A stretch of DNA of 35,581 bases, taken from NCBI GenBank assembly GCA_030535245.1, contig JAUNBJ010000027.1, positions 1 through 35,581 on the forward strand, written 5' to 3'. Below are positions 16,409-23,346 of the stretch, piece after piece (position 1 is the stretch's first letter; each line of letters begins with the position of its first letter). The position numbers and the translations under genes are program-made. The stretch comes from Planctomycetia bacterium (GTDB taxonomy: Bacteria; Planctomycetota; Planctomycetia; Pirellulales; Thermoguttaceae). The notes under the pieces were generated by a model, which saw only the letters and a list, made by a program, of their open reading frames with translations, did no database searches and had not been told where the DNA came from.

Positions 16409-17767
16409 CTAATTATTGAGCAGACGCGTATTGTATTTTTTCTCGTAGGCTTTTTTTTCTTCGTTAAAATCTTTCAGCGTATTTACAAACCACTTTTGAT
16501 CTCCTTTGCTTAAGGACGAAACAGGAATTGCTTCCGGTTTACCGTCTGCTCTTTGGATAAACAGATACAGTTCCTTTGAATACGCCCCCGGAATTTTTCC
16601 GGATCGAACGAACGTTCCTCTCGTTTTGCTCTTTGTGTTGCCATAGCCATAGGTCCAAAGTCGCTCTTTAACCAATATTCTTTTGGTTTTTTTGAAATTT
16701 TTTGCCAGCTTGAGTAAATCTTTCTGCTGTCCGTTCAGGGAGTCTGGGGAGACCTCTATTTCCGTTCCATCCTCTTTCTGAAAGACCACATTTTGATTTT
16801 TCATTTTCACGTATTTAGCGAAAATTTTTCCCTCAGGAAGTTCCCATTCCTGAAAAAATTCGTCCGTTTGTAATATTGCACGGCGTTTCTTTTGGTTCAT
16901 CGCTTCTTCGCGAGCCTTCTGTTCCTGTTCGCGAGCTTGCCGTGCCTGTTCCTCTTTGAGCTTTTTCTCCGCCAGTTCCTTCTGGTATTCTTTTCTCCAT
17001 GAAGATTCATACGTGGTCAAATCGATTCGTGCGAAAATTTCTCTGGTTTTGCGGTTGTAAAGAATCAATATTGGTTTTTTCGCCTGCACGCCTCGATAAT
17101 AATCCGAAGTGTCATATGGGGCATTGATGGTGGGTTTGTGGTAATCAAATCCTTTCATAAGAACCAGCTTCCCATGCAAAAGGGTTTCGGTATCTATTTG
17201 GAAATGAAGTAATGCGCCAAAGTTCGCTTTCGCCTGTCGTGCCTGTTCGGTGGACATTTCGCATTTCCATTGAAACTGATAGGATGGCAAATCGGGACTT
17301 CCCGCAAATGCGACTCCATAACGAAACGCTCTAATTTTGGTAACAGAACGTTCCACACCGAGTCCAGAAACTCCCTGGTACGTTCCGTGGTCCTCCAAAT
17401 CATTTTCGACTTCCCAAAAATGGGAGAGGTTTTTTTTAGATACATAATCGGGATTTTTGTATAAATTCCCAACGGTAAACGTCCCTTCTCCCTGGTCGGC
17501 ATCGTAAGAGAACTTGGTATCGTCTAATTGGCAATAAAAGTCTTTGTCCAGATTCCCTTGAAAGAAAGAACTGTTTTGTAGCTGATTGCGGACGTTGTTC
17601 GTGTAATCGACGGTTTTCTCAAATTCCCCTTTTTCAGGAATCTGTTCCTCGACAAATTCGTAGACTTCACGTACATTCAAAAGGGGCGTTTTATCGGGTA
17701 ATTGTTCTGCCAATACCAGACTTATTCCCCCAAAGAAAACCCAAAAGGACCATTCCCATCGAAGCAT
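16409..17767 (-). CDS. Exported SHD1-domain protein with coiled coil, AT-rich
   Basis: 452 aa. The start at 17767 is set by AAAAAGGAG upstream and by the signal peptide (MLRWEWSFWVFFGGISLVLAEQ). The middle of the protein is not recognised. Around residues 290-335 there is a charged helical segment rich in Glu, Lys, Gln and Arg (EKKLKEEQARQAREQEQKAR), a likely coiled coil. Two C-terminal SHD1-like units follow, with FQKEDGTEIEVSPDSLNGQQKD and FIQRADGKPEAIPVSSLSKG as separate cores. SHD1 is common in planctomycete envelope proteins. The reading frame uses many A- and T-ending codons, unlike the GC-richer genes on both sides, which suggests a recent or independent origin. Confidence 0.8.
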   Translation of the reverse strand: MLRWEWSFWVFFGGISLVLAEQLPDKTPLLNVREVYEFVEEQIPEKGEFEKTVDYTNNVRNQLQNSSFFQGNLDKDFYCQLDDTKFSYDADQGEGTFTVGNLYKNPDYVSKKNLSHFWEVENDLEDHGTYQGVSGLGVERSVTKIRAFRYGVAFAGSPDLPSYQFQWKCEMSTEQARQAKANFGALLHFQIDTETLLHGKLVLMKGFDYHKPTINAPYDTSDYYRGVQAKKPILILYNRKTREIFARIDLTTYESSWRKEYQKELAEKKLKEEQARQAREQEQKAREEAMNQKKRRAILQTDEFFQEWELPEGKIFAKYVKMKNQNVVFQKEDGTEIEVSPDSLNGQQKDLLKLAKNFKKTKRILVKERLWTYGYGNTKSKTRGTFVRSGKIPGAYSKELYLFIQRADGKPEAIPVSSLSKGDQKWFVNTLKDFNEEKKAYEKKYNTRLLNN

Positions 17768-17807
17768 GATTTTTCTCCTTTTTGAAAGATACTGCGTACG
17801 GAACACC

Positions 17808-18017
17808 TCGTGACGTTTCTGTGTTCTATTTTAGAAATTTTTCTTTGCAGTATCAGAAGGGGTGGACAGATTCTGTCCAGCGCGGGCTACCCCCCTCAAG
17901 AGAGTGTTCCCCCAGGCTATGGGGTTTGTGGGGCATGGGGTCGACCCCCCCCCGCCCCACAAAAAACGCTTGGAATAAATCAATCACAACTATCAACTAT
18001 CAACTATCAACTATCAA
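17808..18017. other. Intergenic junction with repeats
   Basis: No gene is supported. It contains a perfect palindrome GGACAGA-T-TCTGTCC (17864-17878), GATACTGC/GCAGTATC arms (17788-17795 and 17847-17854) with GAACAC/GTGTTC inside them, a C9 run (17945-17953) and a tandem heptamer. It separates the AT-rich SHD1 gene from the end of the glutamate synthase operon. Confidence 0.6.
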
Positions 18018-18022
18018 CTATC
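17988..18022. repeat. Tandem heptamer (AACTATC)x5
   Basis: Five perfect 7-bp copies. The last lies across the stop codon of the polyferredoxin gene, so copy number changes would alter only the 3' end. A C7 run follows at 18024-18030, read as the Gly codons at the end of that gene. Confidence 0.95.
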
Positions 18023-18467
18023 TCCCCCCCTCCTCATTTTCCTGATAAACCAGTGCAAACGCCGGGCAGTGTTCGACGCACGTTGGCGTTCCTCTTTCTG
18101 TGCAGAGGTCGCATTTGGAAATGGTTTTGTTTCCTTCGCCTTTGTGGACGGCACCAAAGGGGCAGACCAAAACGCACGTCATGCAACCGACGCAACGCGT
18201 TTCGTCGCATCCGATACTTCCGTCGGGTCGGCGTTGCATGGCTCCCGTGATGCAACTTTCGACACATGGGGCGGCGGTACAGTGACGGCAGCTGATGGCA
18301 ATGCTGTGCTGCGTGTTTCCTTCCACGACGATACGCGAAACCGGTTTTTTCGGTTCCTGTTTGAACGCGGAAATCAAATCCCCTGTTCGGGAGTGGGCGG
18401 CTGCGCAGTACACTTCGCAGAGCTTGCACCCCAAACACCATTCTTCACGTGGATAAACTTTTTTCAT
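18018..18467 (-). CDS. Polyferredoxin, 4 x [4Fe-4S], of the glutamate synthase operon
   Basis: 149 aa from the ATG at 18467; a longer upstream frame overlaps the preceding gene and is not needed. Cysteine motifs run CLGCKLCEVYC, CRHCTAAPCVESC, CVGCMTCVLVCP and CDLCTERGTPTCVEHCP, giving four cubane clusters in the arrangement of HycB/DmsB-type electron-transfer subunits. By position, 32 nt behind the FMN-containing glutamate synthase subunit, it probably supplies electrons to that enzyme. No strong ribosome site is visible. In related clusters a flavoprotein and a GXGXG-domain subunit often follow; here the operon ends at repeats instead. Confidence 0.85.
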   Translation of the reverse strand: MKKVYPREEWCLGCKLCEVYCAAAHSRTGDLISAFKQEPKKPVSRIVVEGNTQHSIAISCRHCTAAPCVESCITGAMQRRPDGSIGCDETRCVGCMTCVLVCPFGAVHKGEGNKTISKCDLCTERGTPTCVEHCPAFALVYQENEEGGR

Positions 18468-18499
18468 GATTTTCGATCGGTAAAAGGTTAAGGGTTGGT

Positions 18500-20044
18500 T
18501 TATTCTCCCGCATGGAGGACGCCCAGAAGGTCCAGTTCTTTCTGGGAGAGTCCGATTCCGCGAAGCATGAGCCGGTTTCCACGGAGCGAGTCGATCGCAT
18601 TGATTCCCATACCGCCCATGATTTCGGTCAGTTCGTGGGTCCAGGCGTGGATCAGGTTTTCGGCTCGCAGCGACATTTCTTCCGGATTCAGGCGGCGGGT
18701 TAAATCTTCGCGTTGGGTGGCGATTCCCCAGTTGCACTTACCGGTGTAGCAGTTGCGGCAGAGGTGGCAGCCGATGGAAATCAACGCGGCCGAAGCGATG
18801 TACACGGCGTCGGCCCCAAGTGCGATGGCCTTGACGACATCGGTGCTGCATCGGATACTGCCGGTGGCGATGAGCGATACGTGGTGACGAATCCCCTCAT
18901 CCCGAAGGCGCTGGTCGATGACGGCCAGGGCCAGTTCCACCGGAATCCCCACGTTGTCCCGAACGCGTGTTGGGGCGGCACCGGTACCTCCACGGAAACC
19001 GTCGATGATGATTGCGTCGGCTCCGGCCCGTGCGGTTCCCGAGGCGATTGCCGCAGCGTTGTGGACGGCAGCGATCTTCACGAACACCGGTTTGGTGTAA
19101 TTCGTCGCTTCCTTCAACGCGAAAATGAGTTGACGCAGATCCTCGATCGAGTAAATATCGTGGTGCGGTGCGGGGGAAAGGGCGTCGGTACCTTCGGGAA
19201 TGCGTCGCGTTTTGCTGACTTCCTCGTTGACTTTTTCGCCCGGCAGGTGTCCGCCAATTCCCGGCTTGGCCCCCTGCCCCACCTTGATTTCGATCGCGGC
19301 CGAGTTCATCAGGTAATCCCGGTAAACGCCGAAGCGTCCGGACGCGACCTGCACGACACAATTTTTCGCGTACGGCAACAGGTCGGCGTGCAATCCCCCT
19401 TCCCCGCAGTTGAACACCGTACCGAGCCGTTGGGCTGCCATGGCGAGCGACTTCTGCGCATTCAGGCTAATCGAGCCAAACGACATGGCCGAAAACAGGA
19501 TCGGCGTTTTCAGCTCCAGTTGCGGCGGCAGCGGTTCGGCCAGTCGGCTTCCGGGGCTGTTGATGGAGCACTTTTCCCGCGGCGTTTTGGCGTCGCAGAC
19601 AAAGTTCAGACTGTCTGGTTTACGGCCAATCATCACCCGCGTCTCCATCGGTTCCCGCAAAGGGTCGATCGACGGGTTGGTCACCTGCGACGCGTTGAGC
19701 AGCAGCTTGTCCCAGTAAACCGGGTAATTTTGCGGATTGCCCATGCCGGAAAGCAACACCCCTCCCGTGTCGGCCTGCTTGTAGATTTCGCGAATCAGTT
19801 GCGGTTGCCAGTTGGCGCTTTCCCGCAGCTGGTTCGGGTTTTTACGAATGGAAATCGCGTGCGTCGGGCATAGCGTTGCGCATCGCTGGCAGTTGACGCA
19901 CTTCGCGTCGTCCGTTCGCAGCGACGCACCATCCGGCGCGAAAAAATGGACCTCGTTGGCGCACTGCCGCACGCAAACCCCACACTGAATGCAACGATCC
20001 CGATCCCGATCGACCAAAAATTCCGGTAACGTATAATTAATCAT
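18500..20044 (-). CDS. Glutamate synthase, FMN-binding subunit (archaeal-type split GltB)
   Basis: 514 aa. The N-terminal ~70 residues hold two [4Fe-4S] motifs (CIQCGVCVRQC and CVNCQRCATLCP). The FMN-binding glutamate synthase barrel follows, with FSAMSFGSISLNA, GEGGLHADLL, IEIKVGQGAKPGIGG, LSPAPHHDIYS, VKIAAVHNAAAIASG, DGFRGGTGAAP and the Fe-S motif CHLCRNCYTGKCNWG. It converts 2-oxoglutarate plus ammonia (from glutamine) to glutamate using reduced ferredoxin or another donor. The length and the N-terminal ferredoxin fit the split archaeal-type enzymes and not the 1500-residue bacterial GltB. Its ATG overlaps the end of the amidotransferase gene by 8 nt. N-methylglutamate synthase-like activity is an alternative, but the nearby glnA makes glutamate synthase more likely. 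Confidence 0.92.
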   Translation of the reverse strand: MINYTLPEFLVDRDRDRCIQCGVCVRQCANEVHFFAPDGASLRTDDAKCVNCQRCATLCPTHAISIRKNPNQLRESANWQPQLIREIYKQADTGGVLLSGMGNPQNYPVYWDKLLLNASQVTNPSIDPLREPMETRVMIGRKPDSLNFVCDAKTPREKCSINSPGSRLAEPLPPQLELKTPILFSAMSFGSISLNAQKSLAMAAQRLGTVFNCGEGGLHADLLPYAKNCVVQVASGRFGVYRDYLMNSAAIEIKVGQGAKPGIGGHLPGEKVNEEVSKTRRIPEGTDALSPAPHHDIYSIEDLRQLIFALKEATNYTKPVFVKIAAVHNAAAIASGTARAGADAIIIDGFRGGTGAAPTRVRDNVGIPVELALAVIDQRLRDEGIRHHVSLIATGSIRCSTDVVKAIALGADAVYIASAALISIGCHLCRNCYTGKCNWGIATQREDLTRRLNPEEMSLRAENLIHAWTHELTEIMGGMGINAIDSLRGNRLMLRGIGLSQKELDLLGVLHAGE

Positions 20045-21173
20045 GATTTGATCCCTTTGCGATAGCAGGCCATAGTCCGTCGTTCCTCACCCATTCGATA
20101 ATCGGTTTTCCTCCCTCGACGGCCCACACCTTGTCGGGGGTCGGACAGAGAACCCGAATGGCGGACTCCTCACTGGCAACGTAAACACGATCTCCATGCT
20201 CCGCCGCAATCAGGGCACGCAGTTTCAGGCGGTCGTTCAGGGCGACCATGCCGCCGTTGAAACCCAGGATAATGGAGAACGGGCCGGTAACAAGTGCTCC
20301 TGCGTACACGGCACGAAGGGCTTTGTATTTTTCCTGCTGTTCCGGCGTCATGCGGTCGATCTCCTCCCACAATGGGGCGGTCAGAACCTTCGACGCCGTT
20401 TCCAAATCCAGACCATGCTTGCGGACCAAAAGGTCGTACAGGTACGTAATCACTTCGGTATCCGTCTGAAGTTTGCAGGTGTAGCCGAACATCTCGACGT
20501 ACCGCCGATTCGCATCGTACGAGGAAATCTCCCCGTTGTGTACGATGGTCCAGTCCAGCAGTGCAAACGGGTGTGCCCCGCCCCACCAGCCCGGAGTGTT
20601 CGTCGGAAAACGCCCATGTGCCGTCCAGAGGTACGCTTCGTAATGATGGAGCTGGTAAAACTCCCCGATCTCCTCCGGGTAGCCCACCCCCTTGAACACG
20701 CCCATGTTCTTGCCGCACGAAAAAATATACGCCCCGTCAAACTGCCGATTCACCCGCAGCACGCACTGGGCCACGTATTCCTCCTCGGTCAGTCCACTCT
20801 CCGAGAGCCGGTTTCGGTCGGGCTTTGCGAAATACCGCCAAATCCGCGGTGGGCTTGTCACCGACGCAACCTTTACCGTCGGAATCCTGCCGCTGGACTC
20901 GATGTAGAAATGCGTGTTCAAAAACGCCTCCGTCCGTTCCTTCGCCTCCGTCGAATCGTAGAACACGTGCAGGGCGTAAAAGTCCTGATACTGCGGATAA
21001 ATTCCGTAGGCCGCGAACCCGCCGCCCAACCCGTTGGAACGCTCCCGCATCGTGGCGATCGATTTCATGATCTCATCGCCCGAAAACCGCTTTCCCGTCC
21101 GGTCGATGATTCCACAAATGGCGCACCCCGCAGGAATACGCACCGATCCCTCTCGCAAACTATTCTTTAACAT
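20037..21173 (-). CDS. Class II glutamine amidotransferase, glutamate synthase subunit
   Basis: 378 aa from the ATG at 21173 (GAGGGGA upstream). It releases ammonia from glutamine for the adjacent FMN subunit. The likely catalytic Cys is Cys17 in PAGCAICGII, after a short propeptide that would be removed as in other Ntn hydrolases. Later landmarks are GGGFAAYGIYP, AHGRFPTNTPGWWGGAHPF and DWTIVHNGEISSYDANRRY, followed by TDTEVITYLYDLL. The split form, with the amidotransferase as its own gene, matches archaeal-type and clostridial glutamate synthases. It lies 40 nt behind the ANTAR gene and its stop overlaps the next gene by 8 nt. Confidence 0.9.
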   Translation of the reverse strand: MLKNSLREGSVRIPAGCAICGIIDRTGKRFSGDEIMKSIATMRERSNGLGGGFAAYGIYPQYQDFYALHVFYDSTEAKERTEAFLNTHFYIESSGRIPTVKVASVTSPPRIWRYFAKPDRNRLSESGLTEEEYVAQCVLRVNRQFDGAYIFSCGKNMGVFKGVGYPEEIGEFYQLHHYEAYLWTAHGRFPTNTPGWWGGAHPFALLDWTIVHNGEISSYDANRRYVEMFGYTCKLQTDTEVITYLYDLLVRKHGLDLETASKVLTAPLWEEIDRMTPEQQEKYKALRAVYAGALVTGPFSIILGFNGGMVALNDRLKLRALIAAEHGDRVYVASEESAIRVLCPTPDKVWAVEGGKPIIEWVRNDGLWPAIAKGSNHD

Positions 21174-21213
21174 GATTCCCCTCACTTTTCGCGGACGACT
21201 CTGGCCGTCCCCA

Positions 21214-21762
21214 TTATTTGTAATCGCTTAACACCGCCTCGGCCGCCTCGGTGAGACGAATGCGACGATTCATGGCAATTTTCTGCAAAAACGCATGCGC
21301 GTCCTCCTCCGTCACCGAAAAAACCTGCATGATTTTTCCCTTGGCACGGCTGATGGTTCGCTGGTCTTTCAGGTTCGCTTCCAACGTCGTAATCCGCGAC
21401 TGGAGCGTATGAAATCGTGTCCCCACCTTCGATAAAATCTCGACCGTGTTCAGCAGAATCTGCGGCAATACCGGCATTTGCAGGTACACCACCTCGTCCG
21501 CTCTGCCGCCAAGCATCTCGTGATCCAGAAGCACGACGCACTGGGTCACTTCGCGTAAAATCTCCGCCGTATCCAGTCCATTCGTTCCACGAAGCCGTTG
21601 GGTCAGGATCAGGACGTCTGGAACCGCTTCCCGGCAGTGTCGGATCGTTTCCGCTCCGGAATCCGCCGTTCCCAAAATCTCGTACCCTTCCCGTTCCAGC
21701 AAGGTGGTCAGTTTAAGGACGAACGCCTCGTTAGCTCCTGCGATAAAAACCGTGCTGTTCAT
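21214..21762 (-). CDS. ANTAR-domain RNA-binding regulator with degenerate receiver
   Basis: 182 aa from the ATG at 21762; the longer frame lacks a better start. Residues ~1-115 have the receiver fold, a coiled linker follows (~110-128), and ~128-180 is an ANTAR domain (RTISRAKGKIMQVFSVTEEDAHAFLQKIA, quoted as parts: RTISRAKGKIMQVF and TEEDAHAFLQKIA). ANTAR proteins bind paired small hairpins with hexaloops and prevent terminators from forming. In the receiver, Thr54 (LILTQRLRG) stands where the phospho-acceptor Asp is expected, the N-terminal acidic pair is missing, and MP replaces the conserved KP (LQMPVLP), so phosphorylation is unlikely. The gene is directly after glnA, whose leader carries a matching hairpin and terminator; the regulator probably acts there. 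Its signal might be a metabolite or another protein. Confidence 0.88.
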   Translation of the reverse strand: MNSTVFIAGANEAFVLKLTTLLEREGYEILGTADSGAETIRHCREAVPDVLILTQRLRGTNGLDTAEILREVTQCVVLLDHEMLGGRADEVVYLQMPVLPQILLNTVEILSKVGTRFHTLQSRITTLEANLKDQRTISRAKGKIMQVFSVTEEDAHAFLQKIAMNRRIRLTEAAEAVLSDYK

Positions 21763-21837
21763 TTTACGATGTTGTTGGAAACAGAGCCGGGGCCAGGGGA
21801 AAGCTCCCCCGACCACGGCATGGGTCAAACCTGAAAA

Positions 21838-23169
21838 TTAAAACTTCGCCAGGTAATGCTCGATTTCCCACGGGTGTACCAACACGCGGTATTCGTCCCA
21901 TTCCTTGTTTTTCGCCAGCACGTACTGGTTGTAAATATGCTCGCCAAGGGTTTCGCGAACCAGTCCGTCCCGCTGCATTGCTTCCACCGCACGCTTCAGG
22001 CCACCCGGCAGACTCTCGATTCCCGCCGCCTTGCGCTGTTCGTCGGTCATGTGGAAAATGTTCTGATTCACCGGTGCGGGGGGCGTCAGTCCCTTCTTGA
22101 TACCGTTCAGGCCGGCACGCAGAATGACTGCCAACGCCAAATACGGATTGCACGACGGATCAGGGCAGCGAAGCTCGATTCGCGTTCCGCTCCCACGTGC
22201 CGCCGGAACACGAATCAGCGGGCTGCGGTTTTTGGCCGACCACGCAATGTACACCGGAGCCTCGTACCCCGGAACCAGCCGCTTGTACGAATTGACCAGC
22301 GGATTGGTGATCGCCGTGATTCCGCGAATGTGCGCCAGCACCCCCGCCATGAAACTGTACGCTTCCTTCGACAATCCTTCCGGGTCGTCAGGATCGGCAA
22401 ACGCATTTTTCCCATCTCGGCACAGCGACATGTTCACGTGCATTCCGCTGCCGTTGATTCCAAAAATCGGCTTCGGCATGAACGTGGCGTGCAGTCCGTG
22501 GTGCTTCGCGATGGTACGCACGACCAGCTTGAACGTCTCGATCTTGTCGGCCGTACGAAGCGCCTCGTCGTACTTGAAATCGATCTCGTGCTGGCCGTAT
22601 GCCACTTCATGATGCGACGCTTCAATCTCGAACCCCATATCTTCCAGCACCAGCGTAATGTCGCGTCGGACGTTCTCGCCGTTGTCCACCGTTCCCAGAT
22701 CGAAATACCCGCCCTTGTCGCTGGTAATGGTCGTCGGCTTGCCGTCGGCATCGGTCTGGAACAGGAAAAACTCGCACTCCGGCCCCACGTTAAACGAAAA
22801 ACCCATCTCCGCCGCTTCCTGCAACGCTCGTTTCAGGATGTACCGCGGATCCCCCTCAAACGGCTGCTTGTTCGGACGATACACGTCACAAATCAACCGG
22901 GCGACCTTGTTCTGCTGCGGCCGCCACGGAAAGATGGTGAACGAATCATAGTCCGGATACAGGTACATGTCCGATTCCTCAATCCGGACAAATCCCTCAA
23001 TCGACGAGCCGTCGAACATGCACTGGTTGTTCAGCGCTTTCTCAAGCTGGCTGGACGTGATGGCGACGTTCTTGAGCGTACCGAACAGGTCCGTGAACTG
23101 CATACGAATGAAACGCACATCATTCTCGCGGGCCATTTTCAAAATTTCTTCTTTGGTGAGCTTGCTCAT
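21838..23169 (-). CDS. glnA: Glutamine synthetase type I-alpha
   Basis: 443 aa, typical of the I-alpha class. It makes glutamine from glutamate, ammonia and ATP. Motifs are [10 protein letters not shown] (51-60), [37 protein letters not shown] and [15 protein letters not shown]. The C-terminal region ([19 protein letters not shown]) lacks the adenylylation Tyr loop of the I-beta class, so control by GlnE is not expected. The ATG has GGAAGGG upstream. It is the first gene of an ammonia-assimilation operon, with its own promoter and an attenuator in the leader. Confidence 0.96.
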   Translation of the reverse strand: MSKLTKEEILKMARENDVRFIRMQFTDLFGTLKNVAITSSQLEKALNNQCMFDGSSIEGFVRIEESDMYLYPDYDSFTIFPWRPQQNKVARLICDVYRPNKQPFEGDPRYILKRALQEAAEMGFSFNVGPECEFFLFQTDADGKPTTITSDKGGYFDLGTVDNGENVRRDITLVLEDMGFEIEASHHEVAYGQHEIDFKYDEALRTADKIETFKLVVRTIAKHHGLHATFMPKPIFGINGSGMHVNMSLCRDGKNAFADPDDPEGLSKEAYSFMAGVLAHIRGITAITNPLVNSYKRLVPGYEAPVYIAWSAKNRSPLIRVPAARGSGTRIELRCPDPSCNPYLALAVILRAGLNGIKKGLTPPAPVNQNIFHMTDEQRKAAGIESLPGGLKRAVEAMQRDGLVRETLGEHIYNQYVLAKNKEWDEYRVLVHPWEIEHYLAKF

Positions 23170-23201
23170 GATACCCTTCCTTCTTTCCGTTGGGAATGTC
23201 C

Positions 23202-23261
23202 AAAAAAAAACGGTGCCTCAAGACGGACAACCTGAAAAAATTGTCTGTCTTGAAGCACCGT
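23202..23261 (-). terminator. Intrinsic terminator (attenuator) in the glnA leader
   Basis: On the minus strand a 21-base arm (23261-23241, beginning ACGGTGCTTCAAGAC) pairs with 23230-23210 (ending GAGGCACCGT) with one U-G and one A-C, around a 10-nt loop, followed by nine U (23210-23202). It ends about 33 nt before the glnA ATG, so it would stop transcription before the gene unless its 5' arm is held elsewhere. Confidence 0.85.
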
Positions 23262-23269
23262 TGCTTCAA
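23250..23269 (-). promoter_or_regulatory. ANTAR-type hexaloop hairpin, antiterminator of glnA
   Basis: TTGAAGC-AACGGT-GCTTCAA forms a perfect 7-bp stem with a 6-nt loop having A at position 1 and G at position 4, the published requirement for ANTAR recognition. The loop and the 3' arm lie within the 5' arm of the terminator, so the two structures exclude each other. A second canonical hexaloop, usual for ANTAR targets, was not found. Confidence 0.7.
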
Positions 23270-23278
23270 TTACTCGGT

Positions 23279-23307
23279 ACTATAGCACAAATTCTTTTTC
23301 CCGTCAA
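23279..23307 (-). promoter_or_regulatory. Promoter of glnA
   Basis: TTGACG (23307-23302), 17 bp, TATAGT (23284-23279). The predicted start near 23272 places the hexaloop hairpin only a few bases from the 5' end of the RNA. Confidence 0.75.
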
Positions 23308-23310
23308 TAG

Positions 23311-23346
23311 GGGGAGCGAAAATTTTTCGGAAAATTTGCCGCACCC
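23311..23346 (-). other. Long hairpin between the hisD stop and the glnA promoter
   Basis: Read on the minus strand, GGGG-T-GCG pairs with CGC-T-CCCC and an inner AAATTTT/AAAATTT stem closes it. It starts immediately after the hisD stop and ends beside the glnA -35 box. It could stabilise or end the hisD transcript, but no U tract follows. Confidence 0.35.

Noticed and set aside
18713..19873. 386-codon open frame opposite the glutamate synthase FMN subunit
   Set aside because: Antisense of an unmistakable conserved enzyme.
23210..23261. A metabolite riboswitch or T-box in the glnA leader
   Set aside because: The leader is only ~70 nt before the terminator ends, with no aptamer or T-box core; the hexaloop hairpin explains it better.
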